Shown: positions 1 to 9,270, counted from the stretch's first letter. The stretch is DNA of 64,000 bases from Aeromonas aquatica (GCF_000764655.1 NZ_JRGL01000121.1:1-64000); one strand, 5' to 3'. A program made the numbers and translations. The notes: generated by a model from the sequence alone, not told the origin.

Positions 1-2
1 TT

Positions 3-383
<381 letters not shown>

Positions 384-627
384 TGGTCTAATCATCCCGG
401 ACACCAGTTTAGGAAGGTCGTCAGATGGTCGGCTGGCCAAGGGGCTCGGTTAAGCCAGCCTGATGGCGCTCTGCAAATGACTGGTTGAGGCCGCTACGAT
501 CAGCGTGTCAGTAGAAGAACTAACGAGATGGGACGTTCTGGTAGCCAGGCTAAACGGTAACAATGGCATGGCGGTGTGGGATCGGTGGTTATAGCGACGG
601 AGCTGTTAATCCCTGATGCCAGGCATA
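384..627. other. Non-coding remnant between IS fragment and csrB
   Basis: I see no credible gene here. The first 20-40 bases look like an IS3-type terminus with a GGACACC core. The rest matches nothing I can name and ends at the csrB terminator. Confidence 0.4.
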
Positions 628-656
628 AAGAAAAGGGGACGGCGTTTGCCGTCCCC
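626..656 (-). terminator. csrB rho-independent terminator
   Basis: On the minus strand a 9-bp stem GGGGACGGC / GCCGTCCCC with a 4-nt loop is followed by UUUUCUUU. It marks the 3' end of the CsrB RNA. Confidence 0.92.
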
Positions 657-1119
657 TCAAGTCATCTAGTCCAGTCCCTGAACTGCCATGCTCCCTGCAA
701 TCCTTGACTCTTTATCCTGTCCTTTGGAATTTCCCCTTCCCAATCCGTTGGGGTGTCCTGTGGCCGTCCTAGCCTAGCAATCGCTCCTGATTGCTTCACC
801 CTCTCCATCCTGGAGGTGTCCATTACCACATCCCGTGGTGTTCCTTGCGTCTTCCTGACAGATAACCATCCAAGTTATCTCGCTTCATCCTGAAGCCGTT
901 CCTGTCGCCTCCGGCGAGGTTCCTTACATCCTGAAGAGCGGTAATCCGTACCACTCTGCCTCGTCCTGAGGGGTCCACCACATCCTGTGGCTGTCCTGTC
1001 AATCCTTGGTGATAACCATCCGGGTTATCAACCTCATCCTGAGGTGTCCTGCCACATCCTGTGGCCTTCCCTGTTTATGCGCCGTTTCTGCATCCTGCCG
1101 AACCAGCGCCGTCCTTGTG
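626..1119 (-). ncRNA. csrB: CsrB-family CsrA-sequestering small RNA
   Basis: Read on the minus strand, this roughly 490-nt stretch contains more than 30 GGA triplets. About a dozen sit in the loops of short perfect hairpins of the form CCACAGGATGTGG, CCTCAGGATGAGG, CTTCAGGATGAAG or CTCCAGGATGGAG, separated by linkers such as AGGACACC. This is the defining architecture of CsrB/CsrC/RsmZ-type RNAs, which titrate the translational regulator CsrA. A sigma70-type promoter lies directly upstream and a strong rho-independent terminator ends the transcript. No open frame runs through it. The family is clear. Whether it is the only CsrB-like RNA in the genome cannot be seen. The 5' end is inferred from promoter spacing and may be off by several bases. 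Confidence 0.92.
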
Positions 1120-1125
1120 AGACCC

Positions 1126-1153
1126 ATACTAAGGCAACCGAGAACGGGAACAA
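1126..1153 (-). promoter_or_regulatory. Predicted csrB promoter
   Basis: On the minus strand, TTGTTC (1153-1148) and TAGTAT (1131-1126) are separated by 16 bp. Transcription would start near 1119, just upstream of the first GGA motif. Confidence 0.6.
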
Positions 1154-1301
1154 GGCGTGATCCGCCATTGAAAGCAGCAAGGTAGTGAATAAATATTGAG
1201 CTTGCAGAGTAATTTTCATTTTGTATCAATAACTTATTTAGTTTCCTTAGAAAGCATAGCGACCATGGGATGGCTTCACGTACGGTTCAACGATGAGGGG
1301 T

Positions 1302-1385
1302 CTTACAGGGGGAATGGCGGATCTCTTACAACCAAAAACAGGGAGGAAAACGATGGTACAGAAGGTTCAATCAGGGGTGTAAGAG
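1302..1385. promoter_or_regulatory. Likely UvrY/SirA (GacA) binding region upstream of csrB
   Basis: The half-site GATCTCTTACA at 1320-1330 matches the right half of the GacA/UvrY 18-mer (TGTAAGN6CTTACA type). A second CTTACA lies at 1302-1307 and an inverted TGTAAGAG at 1378-1385. The distance of about 180-260 bp from the predicted start resembles the remote activator site of enterobacterial csrB. The factor assignment is inferred from family knowledge. Confidence 0.6.
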
Positions 1386-1423
1386 TTAAAATTTTATTGA
1401 GTAAATATGTCTGAAAAACAGGC

Positions 1424-1451
1424 AAAAAGCCGAGGCTCATCTCGGCTTTTT
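1424..1451. terminator. Bidirectional rho-independent terminator
   Basis: The stem AAAAAGCCGAG / CTCGGCTTTTT with a 6-nt loop has A- and T-tracts on either side. It terminates the minus-strand WYL regulator gene and also isolates the csrB upstream region. Confidence 0.85.
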
Positions 1452-1472
1452 GCGCTTTGTCGAAGGATCTGA

Positions 1473-2459
1473 TCAGCTGACCCGGGTACCAGGAGTCGGA
1501 TATGCCTTACGCAGGGACTCGGGAGCCAGGACTTCCAGGTTGCCGCTCATGTTGTTCAGCCAGGAGCGGAACTCGGGCGTGTCCTGCACTTCCGTTTCCA
1601 CCACCACGCTGCGCTTGTCGTAGCGGGTCATGCGCGGGTTGTGACCCGGGATCTGACCATCGATCAGGGTCGGGCAGTTGGCATCGATGCGGCCAACGAA
1701 GCGGATGGGGCCGCTGACGTCCTGATAGCCTTGCTCGCGGATCAGCTTCTGGATATTGAACTCCTTCGGCTGGGTCGCACTGAAGTTGGTCAGTTCCACG
1801 TTCTTGATGTGATCGAACGGGATGCCGTAGACCTTGGGATCCAGCTCGGACAGGGTACAGAGCAGCACGGGGCCATCCGGCTGGTTCAGGATGCCGAGCG
1901 GGTTGATACGGTCATAGCAGAGCCACACGGTGCGCTCCTTGATGACGCGCTGGATCTCGGCGCTGAACTTGCGACCACGCCACAGGGCGTCGCGGATCAG
2001 GGTGCTACGACGGATCTCCGGATTGCCGGCGAAGGGACGTGGCGACTGGTGCACGCTCTCGAGCCAGCGTTCCGCCAGTTCGCTCTGGCTGTCGCGGATG
2101 ACCTGGCCGGCCTTGTCGATCAGCGGGTTCAATTCGGTCAGCACACTGGCCGGCAACAGTTGGCTCGCCTGGTCACTCCAGGTTTTCAGGGCCACTGCCA
2201 GGGAGAGCGGCATGATGTTGGCAAAGTCGTTGAGGCCGTGGCGCTCGAAACACCAGCCATGGGGTTTGCTGCGCTCATCCGAGGTGAGGTCGAACAGTCC
2301 CATACCGGACATCTCTTCCAGGTCCCGTTGCACGGTACGCAGACTGACGTGAATGCCTTCCTCTTCCAGTTTTACCTGAAGTTGGCTGGCGGTCAGCTTG
2401 TAAGGGCGGTGCGGGATGCAACGCGCCAAGGTCAGTTGTCGTAACAGCTTCTTACTCAT
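1473..2459 (-). CDS. HTH-WYL domain transcriptional regulator
   Basis: About 328 residues. The N-terminal ~75 residues form a DeoR/HTH_11-like winged helix (SLRTVQRDLEEM recognition region). A WYL-type effector domain follows (ERTVWLCYDRINPLGIL and downstream), with a C-terminal WCX-like part. Proteins of this build (BrxR/CapW-like and others) are usually ligand-responsive repressors. I chose the ATG at 2459 because AAGG lies about 9 nt before it; an ATG five codons further upstream lacks a ribosome site. Two inverted repeats directly upstream suggest autoregulation. No defence or phage genes lie next to it, so the regulated target beyond itself is unknown. Confidence 0.8.
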   Translation of the reverse strand: MSKKLLRQLTLARCIPHRPYKLTASQLQVKLEEEGIHVSLRTVQRDLEEMSGMGLFDLTSDERSKPHGWCFERHGLNDFANIMPLSLAVALKTWSDQASQLLPASVLTELNPLIDKAGQVIRDSQSELAERWLESVHQSPRPFAGNPEIRRSTLIRDALWRGRKFSAEIQRVIKERTVWLCYDRINPLGILNQPDGPVLLCTLSELDPKVYGIPFDHIKNVELTNFSATQPKEFNIQKLIREQGYQDVSGPIRFVGRIDANCPTLIDGQIPGHNPRMTRYDKRSVVVETEVQDTPEFRSWLNNMSGNLEVLAPESLRKAYPTPGTRVS

Positions 2460-2505
2460 GGTGCATGCCTTCACTGGTTTAGCGTTGAGGTTATCCTAGC
2501 CAGCA

Positions 2506-2549
2506 CTTGCGACAGTCTATGTCGCAAGTTTTGCTGCGACAACTGTCGC
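2506..2549. promoter_or_regulatory. Two palindromic operators upstream of the WYL regulator
   Basis: Positions 2506-2528 form a perfect inverted repeat with 9-bp arms CTTGCGACA / TGTCGCAAG around a 5-bp centre. Positions 2536-2549 repeat the core as GCGACA-AC-TGTCGC. The same GCGACA/TGTCGC element occurs twice with different spacing about 50-90 bp upstream of the regulator start, as expected for an autoregulatory site. Confidence 0.65.
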
Positions 2550-2755
2550 CATTTTCATACAGGATTCGATAACTCACTGATAGAAATCATAAAATACGCC
2601 ACACAAGGAGTTATTTGAAGCCTTTTTTATCTAAAAATAATCATGGGACCAGAGTGGCTGTTGTCATTATCAGGAAAAAATGAGTGAGCAGCGGCGCAAT
2701 GGACGGGAGCAATGAACGTGCGAAGCGGGGTGAGGAAGAGGGCAGGAAGGAAAGT

Positions 2756-2780
2756 GCGGTGAGGGGTTGGCCCTCACCGC
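2756..2780. terminator. Strong hairpin downstream of sirB2
   Basis: Perfect 10-bp stem GCGGTGAGGG / CCCTCACCGC with a 5-nt loop, 10 bp past the sirB2 stop on the minus strand. There is no clear T-tract, so it may be an RNA-stabilising or weak terminator hairpin. Confidence 0.45.
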
Positions 2781-2790
2781 AGAGTGGTGA

Positions 2791-3177
2791 TCAGGCAAGC
2801 CAGGACCAGGCTGACTTGGTCATGGCGGCACCCACCATGTAGCCAAACACGGCCAGGGCGGCCACGCCTGCGATCAGCTTCTGGTTGCGGCCAGGACGTT
2901 TGAGCGCCATGACGCCGAGACCGATGTAGAGCACCAGGGCGATCAGCTTGGCCATCAGCCAGGGTTGCTGGCCCGGGCTCATCTGCAGAGTGACCGCCAG
3001 CAGCACGCCAAACAGCAGCAGCAAGGTGTCGTTGATATGGGGCAACACCTTGAGCCACTTCTGTTGCAAGCGCCCGCTGCCAGCCAGCGCCAGGCTCCAG
3101 CGGTAGATGAAGAGCAGCAGACTGACCATGGCCAGGGTCATGTGCAGGTGTTTGAGCATGGGGTAATAGGCAATCAT
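2791..3177 (-). CDS. SirB2-family integral membrane protein
   Basis: 128 residues with four predicted membrane segments (MVSLLLFIYRWSLAL, TLLLLFGVLLAVTL, AKLIALVLYIGLGVMAL, IAGVAALAVFGYMVGAA). It begins with the MLKHLHMTLAM region typical of the SirB2 family. The molecular function of this family is not established. Its ATG overlaps the kefB stop by 4 nt (ATGA), so it is translationally coupled to the potassium-efflux genes and probably the last gene of kefG-kefB-sirB2. Confidence 0.8.
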   Translation of the reverse strand: MIAYYPMLKHLHMTLAMVSLLLFIYRWSLALAGSGRLQQKWLKVLPHINDTLLLLFGVLLAVTLQMSPGQQPWLMAKLIALVLYIGLGVMALKRPGRNQKLIAGVAALAVFGYMVGAAMTKSAWSWLA

Positions 3178-5030
3178 ATTGCTTCCTTGTCGTTGTCGGG
3201 CAGACCGCTGTTCCAGTTGTGAGCGTGGGTACGCTCCTGTCCTTCCTCGTCGTCTTGCAGCAGATCGGAGAGGATCTCGCGGTATTGCAGGCTCTTGTTG
3301 ATATAGGTGTGCTCGTCATCCAGGTAGTTGACCTGTTCCCGCAGCAGCCGGTTGTCATACTGCTTGAACATCTGGCCGGCGCGCCAGGCCTGGTTGGCCC
3401 GAAATCCGAGCTGGGTCAGGGCCTCTACCCCCAGATCCACAGCCGACCCCAGGGTTTCCCGGTGCACGCTGTCGACTCCGTGACGGAGGATTTCGTGGGC
3501 ATGGGGCCTGTCCTGGGCGCGGGCCAGTATCTTGAGGTGCGGGAAGTGTTTCTTCACCATCTCGATCACCTCGAGGGAGGTCGCCGGATCGTTGATGGAG
3601 AGCACCAGCAGCTTGGCCTTGTGGGCCCCGGCGGCATGGAGCAGGTCGAGCCGGCTGGCATCGCCGTAGAATACCTGATAGCCGTACTTGCGTAGCATTT
3701 CTATCTGGCTGGCGTCCTGCTCAAGGATGGTGGTGCCGATGCCGTGGCCGTGCAGCAGACGACCGACTATCTGCCCGAAGCGGCCGAAGCCGGCGATGAT
3801 GACCGGATGCTCGACCAACTCGGGTTGCTCGTGCCTGGGCACGTCGTCCCGGTTGCGGTAGTCGAACCAGGGTTGGATCACCTTGTCGTTGAGGATCAGC
3901 AGCAGCGGGGTCAGCGCCATGGACAGCGCCACCACCAGGGTCAGCAAGGAGATGGTTGCCCCCGGCAGCACCTTGTTCTGGGCGGCAAACGAGAACAACA
4001 CGAAGGCGAACTCTCCCCCCTGGGCCAGGGCCAGCGCGAAGGTCCAGCGCTGACTGGGAGAGACCCGCAGAATGAGGCCGAGCGCCATCAGCACCCCCCA
4101 TTTCAGGAGCATCAGACCTATCACCAGGGTCGGGATAAGCAGCGGGTGATCGGCAAACAGGCCGAAGTCGATGCCGGCTCCCACCGACATGAAGAAGAGG
4201 CCGAGCAGCAGCCCCTTGAACGGCTCAATGTCCGCCTCCAGCTCGTGGCGATACTCGCTGTCCGCCAGCACCACGCCGGCGAGGAAGGAGCCGAGGGCGG
4301 GGGAGAGGCCCACCGACTCCATCAGCACGGCGATGGCGATCACCAGCAGCAGGGCGGCGGCGACGAAGATTTCCCGCATATGGGACTGGGCGATGGCACG
4401 AAACACCGGCCGCATCAGGTAATGGCCGCCCAGCACTATGCCGGCGATGGCGGCGACCACCAGCAGCCCGTGCTGCCAGCCCGCCAGATCGGAATTGCCG
4501 TTGCTGACCACAGGCGCTATGGCCAGCAGTGGCAGCACCGCCAGTATGGGGATCACGGCGATGTCCTGGAACAGCAGCACCGCGAAGGCGGATCGCCCGC
4601 TCTCGCTCTGCATCAGCTTGCGCTCCTGCAGGCTCTGCAACACGATGGCGGTGGAGGAGAGCGCCAGGATGAGGCCGATGGCCAGCCCCTGTTGCCAGGG
4701 CAGGCCGATGAGATAGCCCACGCCGGTCAGGGCGGCGGTGGTGAGCAGCACCTGCAGGCCGCCGGTGCCGAGGATGGGCCCCTTCAGTTGCCACAGCAGG
4801 GCGGGCCTGAGTTCCAGGCCGACCAGGAACAGCATCAGCACCACCCCGAACTCGGCGAAGTGCATCACATCCTTCTGCTCCCCCACCAGGCCGAGCAGGA
4901 AGGGACCTATGATGATGCCGGCCAGCAGGTAGCCGAGTACCGAGCCCAGCCCCCAACGCTTGGCCAGCGGCACGGCGATCACCGCCGCCGACAGATAGAT
5001 CAAGGCATCAAACAGCAATCCGTGTCCCAT
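3174..5030 (-). CDS. kefB: KefB-type potassium:proton antiporter (CPA2 family)
   Basis: About 618 residues. The first ~390 are a Na+/H+ exchanger-type membrane domain with about 12 hydrophobic segments. An RCK_N/TrkA-N regulatory domain follows, with the nucleotide-binding loop GFGRFGQIVG and the conserved Asp of FYGDASRLDLL. KefB/KefC proteins export K+ and acidify the cytoplasm when glutathione adducts form, protecting against electrophiles. I chose the ATG at 5030 because GGAGG sits 8 nt upstream; an ATG five codons earlier is possible. kefG, encoding its ancillary subunit, lies directly upstream and sirB2 overlaps its end. Confidence 0.88.
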   Translation of the reverse strand: MGHGLLFDALIYLSAAVIAVPLAKRWGLGSVLGYLLAGIIIGPFLLGLVGEQKDVMHFAEFGVVLMLFLVGLELRPALLWQLKGPILGTGGLQVLLTTAALTGVGYLIGLPWQQGLAIGLILALSSTAIVLQSLQERKLMQSESGRSAFAVLLFQDIAVIPILAVLPLLAIAPVVSNGNSDLAGWQHGLLVVAAIAGIVLGGHYLMRPVFRAIAQSHMREIFVAAALLLVIAIAVLMESVGLSPALGSFLAGVVLADSEYRHELEADIEPFKGLLLGLFFMSVGAGIDFGLFADHPLLIPTLVIGLMLLKWGVLMALGLILRVSPSQRWTFALALAQGGEFAFVLFSFAAQNKVLPGATISLLTLVVALSMALTPLLLILNDKVIQPWFDYRNRDDVPRHEQPELVEHPVIIAGFGRFGQIVGRLLHGHGIGTTILEQDASQIEMLRKYGYQVFYGDASRLDLLHAAGAHKAKLLVLSINDPATSLEVIEMVKKHFPHLKILARAQDRPHAHEILRHGVDSVHRETLGSAVDLGVEALTQLGFRANQAWRAGQMFKQYDNRLLREQVNYLDDEHTYINKSLQYREILSDLLQDDEEGQERTHAHNWNSGLPDNDKEAI

Positions 5031-5100
5031 CAGCGGGCCCTCCATCCGAACAGGGTCGCCCGCGCCAGCGGGATGAGCCGAGGGGATCTCCAGGTGAGTG

Positions 5101-5700
5101 TCATGACAGCCCCTCCAGCAGATCGCGCAGATAAGCACTCTCATTGAGCTGGGCATGGCTCAGCTGATCGTCGCGCAGGGCGCAGATCAGCTGACGATAG
5201 TCCTGGCCGCAGCGGCGCAGGGCCGCCGGATCCTCCAGCTTGTGGAAGGAGTGCAGCACGAAGGGGGGCAGCCAGCGCATGCCGCACAGCTGGGCGGTCT
5301 GCTGGAATGGCAGCAGGAAGTCGAGCAGCGGCCGCTGGTTGTAGCCCGCGCTGCAATAAGACTCGGGCGCCCCGCCGGTGGTGATGGCGCTGAGCCACTG
5401 CTTGCCTTTGAGGGAATGAGCCTCGGGGCCATAGGCGTAACCGTATTCCAGCACCAGATCCATCCACTCCTTCATGATGGCCGGGCAGGAGTACCAGTAG
5501 AAGGGGTGCTGGAAGACGATGATGTCGTGTGCGGCCAGCAGCGCCTGTTCACGTTTCACGTCGATGAACATGTCCGGATACTGGTGGTAGAGATCGTGCA
5601 GGGTGATGCCCTCCAGGCCGTCGAGCGCCTGCAGCAGCTGCTTGTTGGCCCTGGAGCTCTGCAGCGCCGGGTGTGAGAAGATAACCAGAATGCGTTTCAT
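5101..5700 (-). CDS. kefG: KefG-type ancillary quinone oxidoreductase subunit
   Basis: 199 residues with a flavodoxin-like fold of the NQO1/MdaB/KefF-KefG family. It starts KRILVIFSHPALQSSRANK and carries the FQHPFYWYSCPA and TTGGAPESYC motifs near the flavin-binding loops. In E. coli KefG is required for full KefB activity. The start at 5700 gives the family's usual N-terminus; frames upstream of it are open but lack family features. The stop lies about 70 bp before kefB, in the same operon. Confidence 0.87.
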   Translation of the reverse strand: MKRILVIFSHPALQSSRANKQLLQALDGLEGITLHDLYHQYPDMFIDVKREQALLAAHDIIVFQHPFYWYSCPAIMKEWMDLVLEYGYAYGPEAHSLKGKQWLSAITTGGAPESYCSAGYNQRPLLDFLLPFQQTAQLCGMRWLPPFVLHSFHKLEDPAALRRCGQDYRQLICALRDDQLSHAQLNESAYLRDLLEGLS

Positions 5701-5969
5701 GGGGTCATAACCTGAGTGGAGACTCGTGTCGACGAAAGAGATATCAGCTGCGACGTTATCAAGAAGTGCGGAGCCTCGCCAGTATGGGGGCTGACGATGC
5801 TGCGCTATCTGCACCGCCGGATGTGGCTCTTTTGGCGCCGTAAATGAGGGCCAGTGTGGCATGTCCCACCCGCTATCTCACTCTCTTTTGATCTCCCGCA
5901 GGTGGCAGGCTTGACCCTCCCCCGGGGCCAAGGGTTACCATAGGCCTCCTTTGATAACCGAGGTCCGTC

Positions 5970-6293
5970 ATGGTTCTGACCCGCCGCCAACTCGCTCGCG
6001 CCCGCCGCTGGCTCCCCCTGTGGAGTCTGCTGATGGTGTTGATGTCGTTTGGCAGCCGGGCGGCGACGGATCTCTGTACCCTGACGCCCCATTGCAGCCA
6101 GAGCGAGCGTACCCTGGAGAAAGCCATGCCCTGTGGCAGCTTCACCTCGGCCCTCGCCATGACGGTGCTGAGCGGCGACAGCCTGACGGTGGCCGTACTC
6201 GAACCCGATGCCCCGGATTTCCTCTCTCCCTCCCTGTTTATGCCGGATGTGCCGCGCGAGCGGCTCGAACGTCCCCCTCGTCATCTCGGTTGA
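5970..6293 (+). CDS. Small secreted protein of unknown function
   Basis: 107 residues starting with a basic n-region (LTRRQLARARRW), a hydrophobic core (LWSLLMVLMSFGS) and a plausible signal-peptidase site after SRAA. The short mature part holds three cysteines (DLCTLTPHC and PCGSF) and a proline-rich tail. GAGG precedes the ATG at good spacing. I do not recognise the family. The next gene encodes a DUF411 metal-handling protein, so an envelope metal or redox role is a guess. It could be a divergent DUF2946-like protein. Confidence 0.55.
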   Translation: MVLTRRQLARARRWLPLWSLLMVLMSFGSRAATDLCTLTPHCSQSERTLEKAMPCGSFTSALAMTVLSGDSLTVAVLEPDAPDFLSPSLFMPDVPRERLERPPRHLG

Positions 6294-6342
6294 GTCGATT
6301 CTTACCCTATCGTTGGGCATTTCTTCTTATCCGAGGTGAGTT

Positions 6343-6774
6343 ATGTACAAGTCCCTGTTACTGGCCGTGCTGGCCGGTACTCTCAGTTTTTCTGCCCTGG
6401 CAACGGAGCGGATGACCGTCTACAAGTCCCAGTATTGCGGCTGCTGCAAGACCTGGATCAAGCACATGGAAGATAACGGCTTTGAGGTCAAGGTCGTGGA
6501 AACCGAGGAGCTCGATCCCATCAAGCAGCAATATGGCATTACCCCGCAGCTGGCCTCCTGCCACACCGGGGTGGTGAATGGCTATGTGGTTGAGGGGCAT
6601 GTGCCCGCCGCCGATGTGCAGAAGATGCTCAAGGAAAAACCGGCGATCCGTGGCCTGACCATTCCGGGCATGCCCCAGAGTGCGCCGGGCATGGACATTC
6701 CGGGTCAGCCCTACCAGGTGCTGAGCATCAGCGAGGAGGGCGCGACCAAAGTCTGGTCGAGCTACCCCGGCTGA
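6343..6774 (+). CDS. DUF411 (CopG-like) periplasmic metal-binding protein
   Basis: 143 residues with a clear signal peptide (LLLAVLAGTLSFSALA). The DUF411 hallmark YCGCCKTW lies shortly after cleavage, and the conserved ASCHTGVVNGYVVEGHVP and GLTIPGMPQSAPGMD segments follow. DUF411 proteins are tied to copper and other metal resistance and adopt a thioredoxin-like fold. No copper operon is visible nearby. A terminator lies about 85 bp downstream, so the gene may form a short unit with the upstream small secreted protein (49-bp gap). Confidence 0.82.
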   Translation: MYKSLLLAVLAGTLSFSALATERMTVYKSQYCGCCKTWIKHMEDNGFEVKVVETEELDPIKQQYGITPQLASCHTGVVNGYVVEGHVPAADVQKMLKEKPAIRGLTIPGMPQSAPGMDIPGQPYQVLSISEEGATKVWSSYPG

Positions 6775-6858
6775 CGAACACTGGTCATGAGCCGGCACTA
6801 TTCCTAATCATGTGAGGCACACCTGAGCGAACCCGTGCCGCTCATGGCCAGAGGAGAG

Positions 6859-6886
6859 GGCCACCATCGCGAGATGGTGGCCTTTT
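6859..6886 (+). terminator. Rho-independent terminator after the DUF411 gene
   Basis: 10-bp stem GGCCACCATC / GATGGTGGCC with a GCGA tetraloop, followed by TTTT. Confidence 0.88.
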
Positions 6887-7089
6887 TCATGGATTTGGGC
6901 CGAATGTCCGGGGATCACTTGCAACCCGGGGCGACAAGGGGCAGATTGATCGCCATTTATTATCACAGGGGTGATGTTCGGGTTTGCCCGCCTTGCCGCC
7001 GCCGCGCGGAGTCCTGGGCCGCAGCCTGATCGTCGATGTATGGTGCGGACGCGAGCCCGCCGACCCTGTTACCGCGCAAAGGATGCGAC

Positions 7090-9243
7090 ATGTTCATCTT
7101 TTCCCGAGGGTTGCTGCTGCTGGCTTGCCTGGCTGCCGCGCCCTGTACCCATGCCAATGAAGAGTCCGCCATGCCTACCAGCGATACCATCACACCGCCG
7201 GCTATTCTCCCTCCCGTGGCCGCCAAACATCCCCATACCCTGAAGAAGCACGGGGACGTCCGGGTCGACAACTACTACTGGCTGCGGGACGACGAGCGCC
7301 AGAAGCCCGAGGTGCTGGATTATCTCAAGGCCGAGAATGCCTACACCGAGGCCATGCTCAAGCCGACCCAGCCCCTGCGCGAGCAGCTTTATCAGGAGAT
7401 GGTGGCCCGCATCCCCCAGCAGGACGAGTCGGTGCCCTACGTGAAGAACGGCTACCGCTATCAGACCCGCTATGAGCCGGGCAAGGAGTACGGCATCTAC
7501 TCCCGCACCAAGCTGGGGGAGAAGGAGGCCAGCCTGATGCTGGACAGTAACCAGCGCGCCGAGGGGCACGAATTCTATGCCCTCGGCGCCCTCGAGGTGA
7601 GCCGCAACAACCGCTGGCTGGCGGTGGCGGAAGACTTGCTCTCCCGCCGTCAGTACCAGATCCAGTTCCTGGATCTTGAGAGCGGCAATTGGGCCGGCGA
7701 CACCTTGGAAAACACCTCCGGCAACCTGGTGTGGGCCAACGACAGCAAGACGGTGTTCTACGTGCGCAAGCACCCCAAGACCCTGCTGCCCTATCAAGTC
7801 TATCGTCACGTGCTCGGCACGGATCAGGCCCGGGATCAGCTGGTCTACGAGGAGAAGGAGGACAGCTTCTACGTCAGCCTCTACGCCACCACCTCGGAAG
7901 ACTTCATCGTCATCGCCCTCTCCAGCACCACCAGCGGCGAGGCGCGGCTCATCGATGCCAATGTGCCGACCCAGACGCCGCGGCTGTTCCTGCCCCGTCA
8001 GGTGGATCACGAATACAGCCTGGATCACTACCGTGGTCGCTTCTACGTGCGCTCCAACAAGGACGGCAAGAACTTCGGCCTGTACGAGACCAAGGAGAGC
8101 CCGGTGGATCGCTGGAAGGCGGTGATAGCCCCGAACCCGGACGTGCTGTTGGAGAGCTATGCCCTGTTCAAGGAGTGGCTGGTGCTGGAGGAGCGCAGCC
8201 AGGGGCTGACCCGATTGCGTCAGGTCAACTGGCAGAGTGGCGAGCAAAAAGAGATCGCCTTCGACGATCCCGCCTATGTCACCTGGCTCGCCTACAACCC
8301 CGAGCCCGACACCAGCCAACTGCGCTATGGCTACTCCTCCATGACCACGCCGTCCTCCACCTACGAGCTGGACATGGACAGCGACAAGCGCACCCTGCTC
8401 AAGCAGCAGGCGGTGGCGGGCTTCGTGCCTGCGAAGTATGCCAGCGAGCGGCTCTGGGTGACCGCCCGTGACGGCGTCAAGGTGCCGGTTTCCCTGGTCT
8501 ATCGCAAGGACAAGTTCAAGAAAGACAGTCAGAACCCGCTGCTGGTCTATGGCTATGGCTCCTACGGTGCCAGCATGGATCCCGACTTCAGCACCGCGCG
8601 CCTGAGCCTGCTGGACCGCGGTTTCGTCTACGCCATCGCCCACGTGCGAGGGGGGGAGGAGCTGGGTCGCGGCTGGTATGAAGACGGCAAGCTGCTCAAG
8701 AAACAGAACAGCTTCCACGACTTCATCGACGTGACCGAGGCGCTGGTGGCGCAGGGCTACGGCGCCCAGGATCAGGTCTACGCCATGGGCGGCAGCGCCG
8801 GCGGCCTGCTGATGGGGGCCGTCATCAACCAGGCGCCCCAGCTCTATCGCGGGGTAGTGGCGCAGGTGCCATTCGTGGACGTGGTCACCACCATGCTGGA
8901 CGAATCCATCCCGCTCACCACCGGCGAGTACGACGAGTGGGGCAACCCGAACCAGAAGCGCTACTACGACTACATGAAGGCCTACAGCCCCTACGATCAG
9001 ATCAAGGCGCAGGCGTACCCGAATCTGCTGGTCACCACAGGCTTGCACGACTCCCAGGTGCAGTACTGGGAGCCCGCCAAGTGGGTCGCCAAGCTGCGGG
9101 AGCTGAAGACGGACCATAACCTGCTGCTGCTCAACACCGACATGGATGCCGGCCACGGCGGCAAGTCGGGCCGCTTCAAGGCCTATGAGGACATCGCACT
9201 GGAGTTCGCGTTTATCCTGGACCTGGCCAAGCCCAAGGCATAA
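7090..9243 (+). CDS. ptrB: Oligopeptidase B (prolyl oligopeptidase family S9A) with signal peptide
   Basis: 717 residues. An N-terminal beta-propeller ([10 protein letters not shown] onward) is followed by the alpha/beta-hydrolase domain. The catalytic triad is Ser569 (GGSAGG), Asp654 (GLHDSQV) and His689 (AGHGGKSG), each 37 residues higher than I recall for E. coli PtrB. The enzyme cleaves peptides after basic residues. The offset comes from an N-terminal extension ([21 protein letters not shown]) that looks like a Sec signal peptide, although classical oligopeptidase B is cytosolic. AAGG about 8 nt before the ATG at 7090 supports this start over an in-frame ATG further upstream. Confidence 0.88.
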   Translation: MFIFSRGLLLLACLAAAPCTHANEESAMPTSDTITPPAILPPVAAKHPHTLKKHGDVRVDNYYWLRDDERQKPEVLDYLKAENAYTEAMLKPTQPLREQLYQEMVARIPQQDESVPYVKNGYRYQTRYEPGKEYGIYSRTKLGEKEASLMLDSNQRAEGHEFYALGALEVSRNNRWLAVAEDLLSRRQYQIQFLDLESGNWAGDTLENTSGNLVWANDSKTVFYVRKHPKTLLPYQVYRHVLGTDQARDQLVYEEKEDSFYVSLYATTSEDFIVIALSSTTSGEARLIDANVPTQTPRLFLPRQVDHEYSLDHYRGRFYVRSNKDGKNFGLYETKESPVDRWKAVIAPNPDVLLESYALFKEWLVLEERSQGLTRLRQVNWQSGEQKEIAFDDPAYVTWLAYNPEPDTSQLRYGYSSMTTPSSTYELDMDSDKRTLLKQQAVAGFVPAKYASERLWVTARDGVKVPVSLVYRKDKFKKDSQNPLLVYGYGSYGASMDPDFSTARLSLLDRGFVYAIAHVRGGEELGRGWYEDGKLLKKQNSFHDFIDVTEALVAQGYGAQDQVYAMGGSAGGLLMGAVINQAPQLYRGVVAQVPFVDVVTTMLDESIPLTTGEYDEWGNPNQKRYYDYMKAYSPYDQIKAQAYPNLLVTTGLHDSQVQYWEPAKWVAKLRELKTDHNLLLLNTDMDAGHGGKSGRFKAYEDIALEFAFILDLAKPKA

Positions 9244-9270
9244 ACCGCTGGGGCTTTATCCCGGCAACAG

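Noticed and set aside
640-1100. Short regularly spaced repeats that could suggest a CRISPR or other DNA repeat array
   Set aside because: Units are variable small hairpins with GGA loops on the minus strand and no constant repeat/spacer length, so CsrB fits and CRISPR does not.
1255-1320. Resemblance to a group II intron domain V (CACGTACGGTTC followed by GATGAGGGG)
   Set aside because: The 5' strand of the domain V hairpin and the rest of an intron are missing, and no reverse transcriptase gene is present. The region is better explained as the csrB upstream control region.
1353-1382. Nine-codon ORF (MVQKVQSGV) after GGGAGG
   Set aside because: It has a fair ribosome site but is too short to support, lies in the csrB upstream region, and has no recognised family.
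1473-2550. WYL regulator as marker of a phage-defence island (BREX or CBASS)
   Set aside because: No defence genes lie on either side; the neighbours are csrB and the kef operon.
3744-5147. Long plus-strand open frame opposite kefB
   Set aside because: Gln/His-rich composition from reading a GC-rich gene in the antisense frame. kefB on the minus strand is clear.
7069-9156. 695-codon minus-strand frame opposite ptrB
   Set aside because: Antisense shadow of a high-GC gene with no domain resemblance. The plus-strand oligopeptidase has an intact triad.
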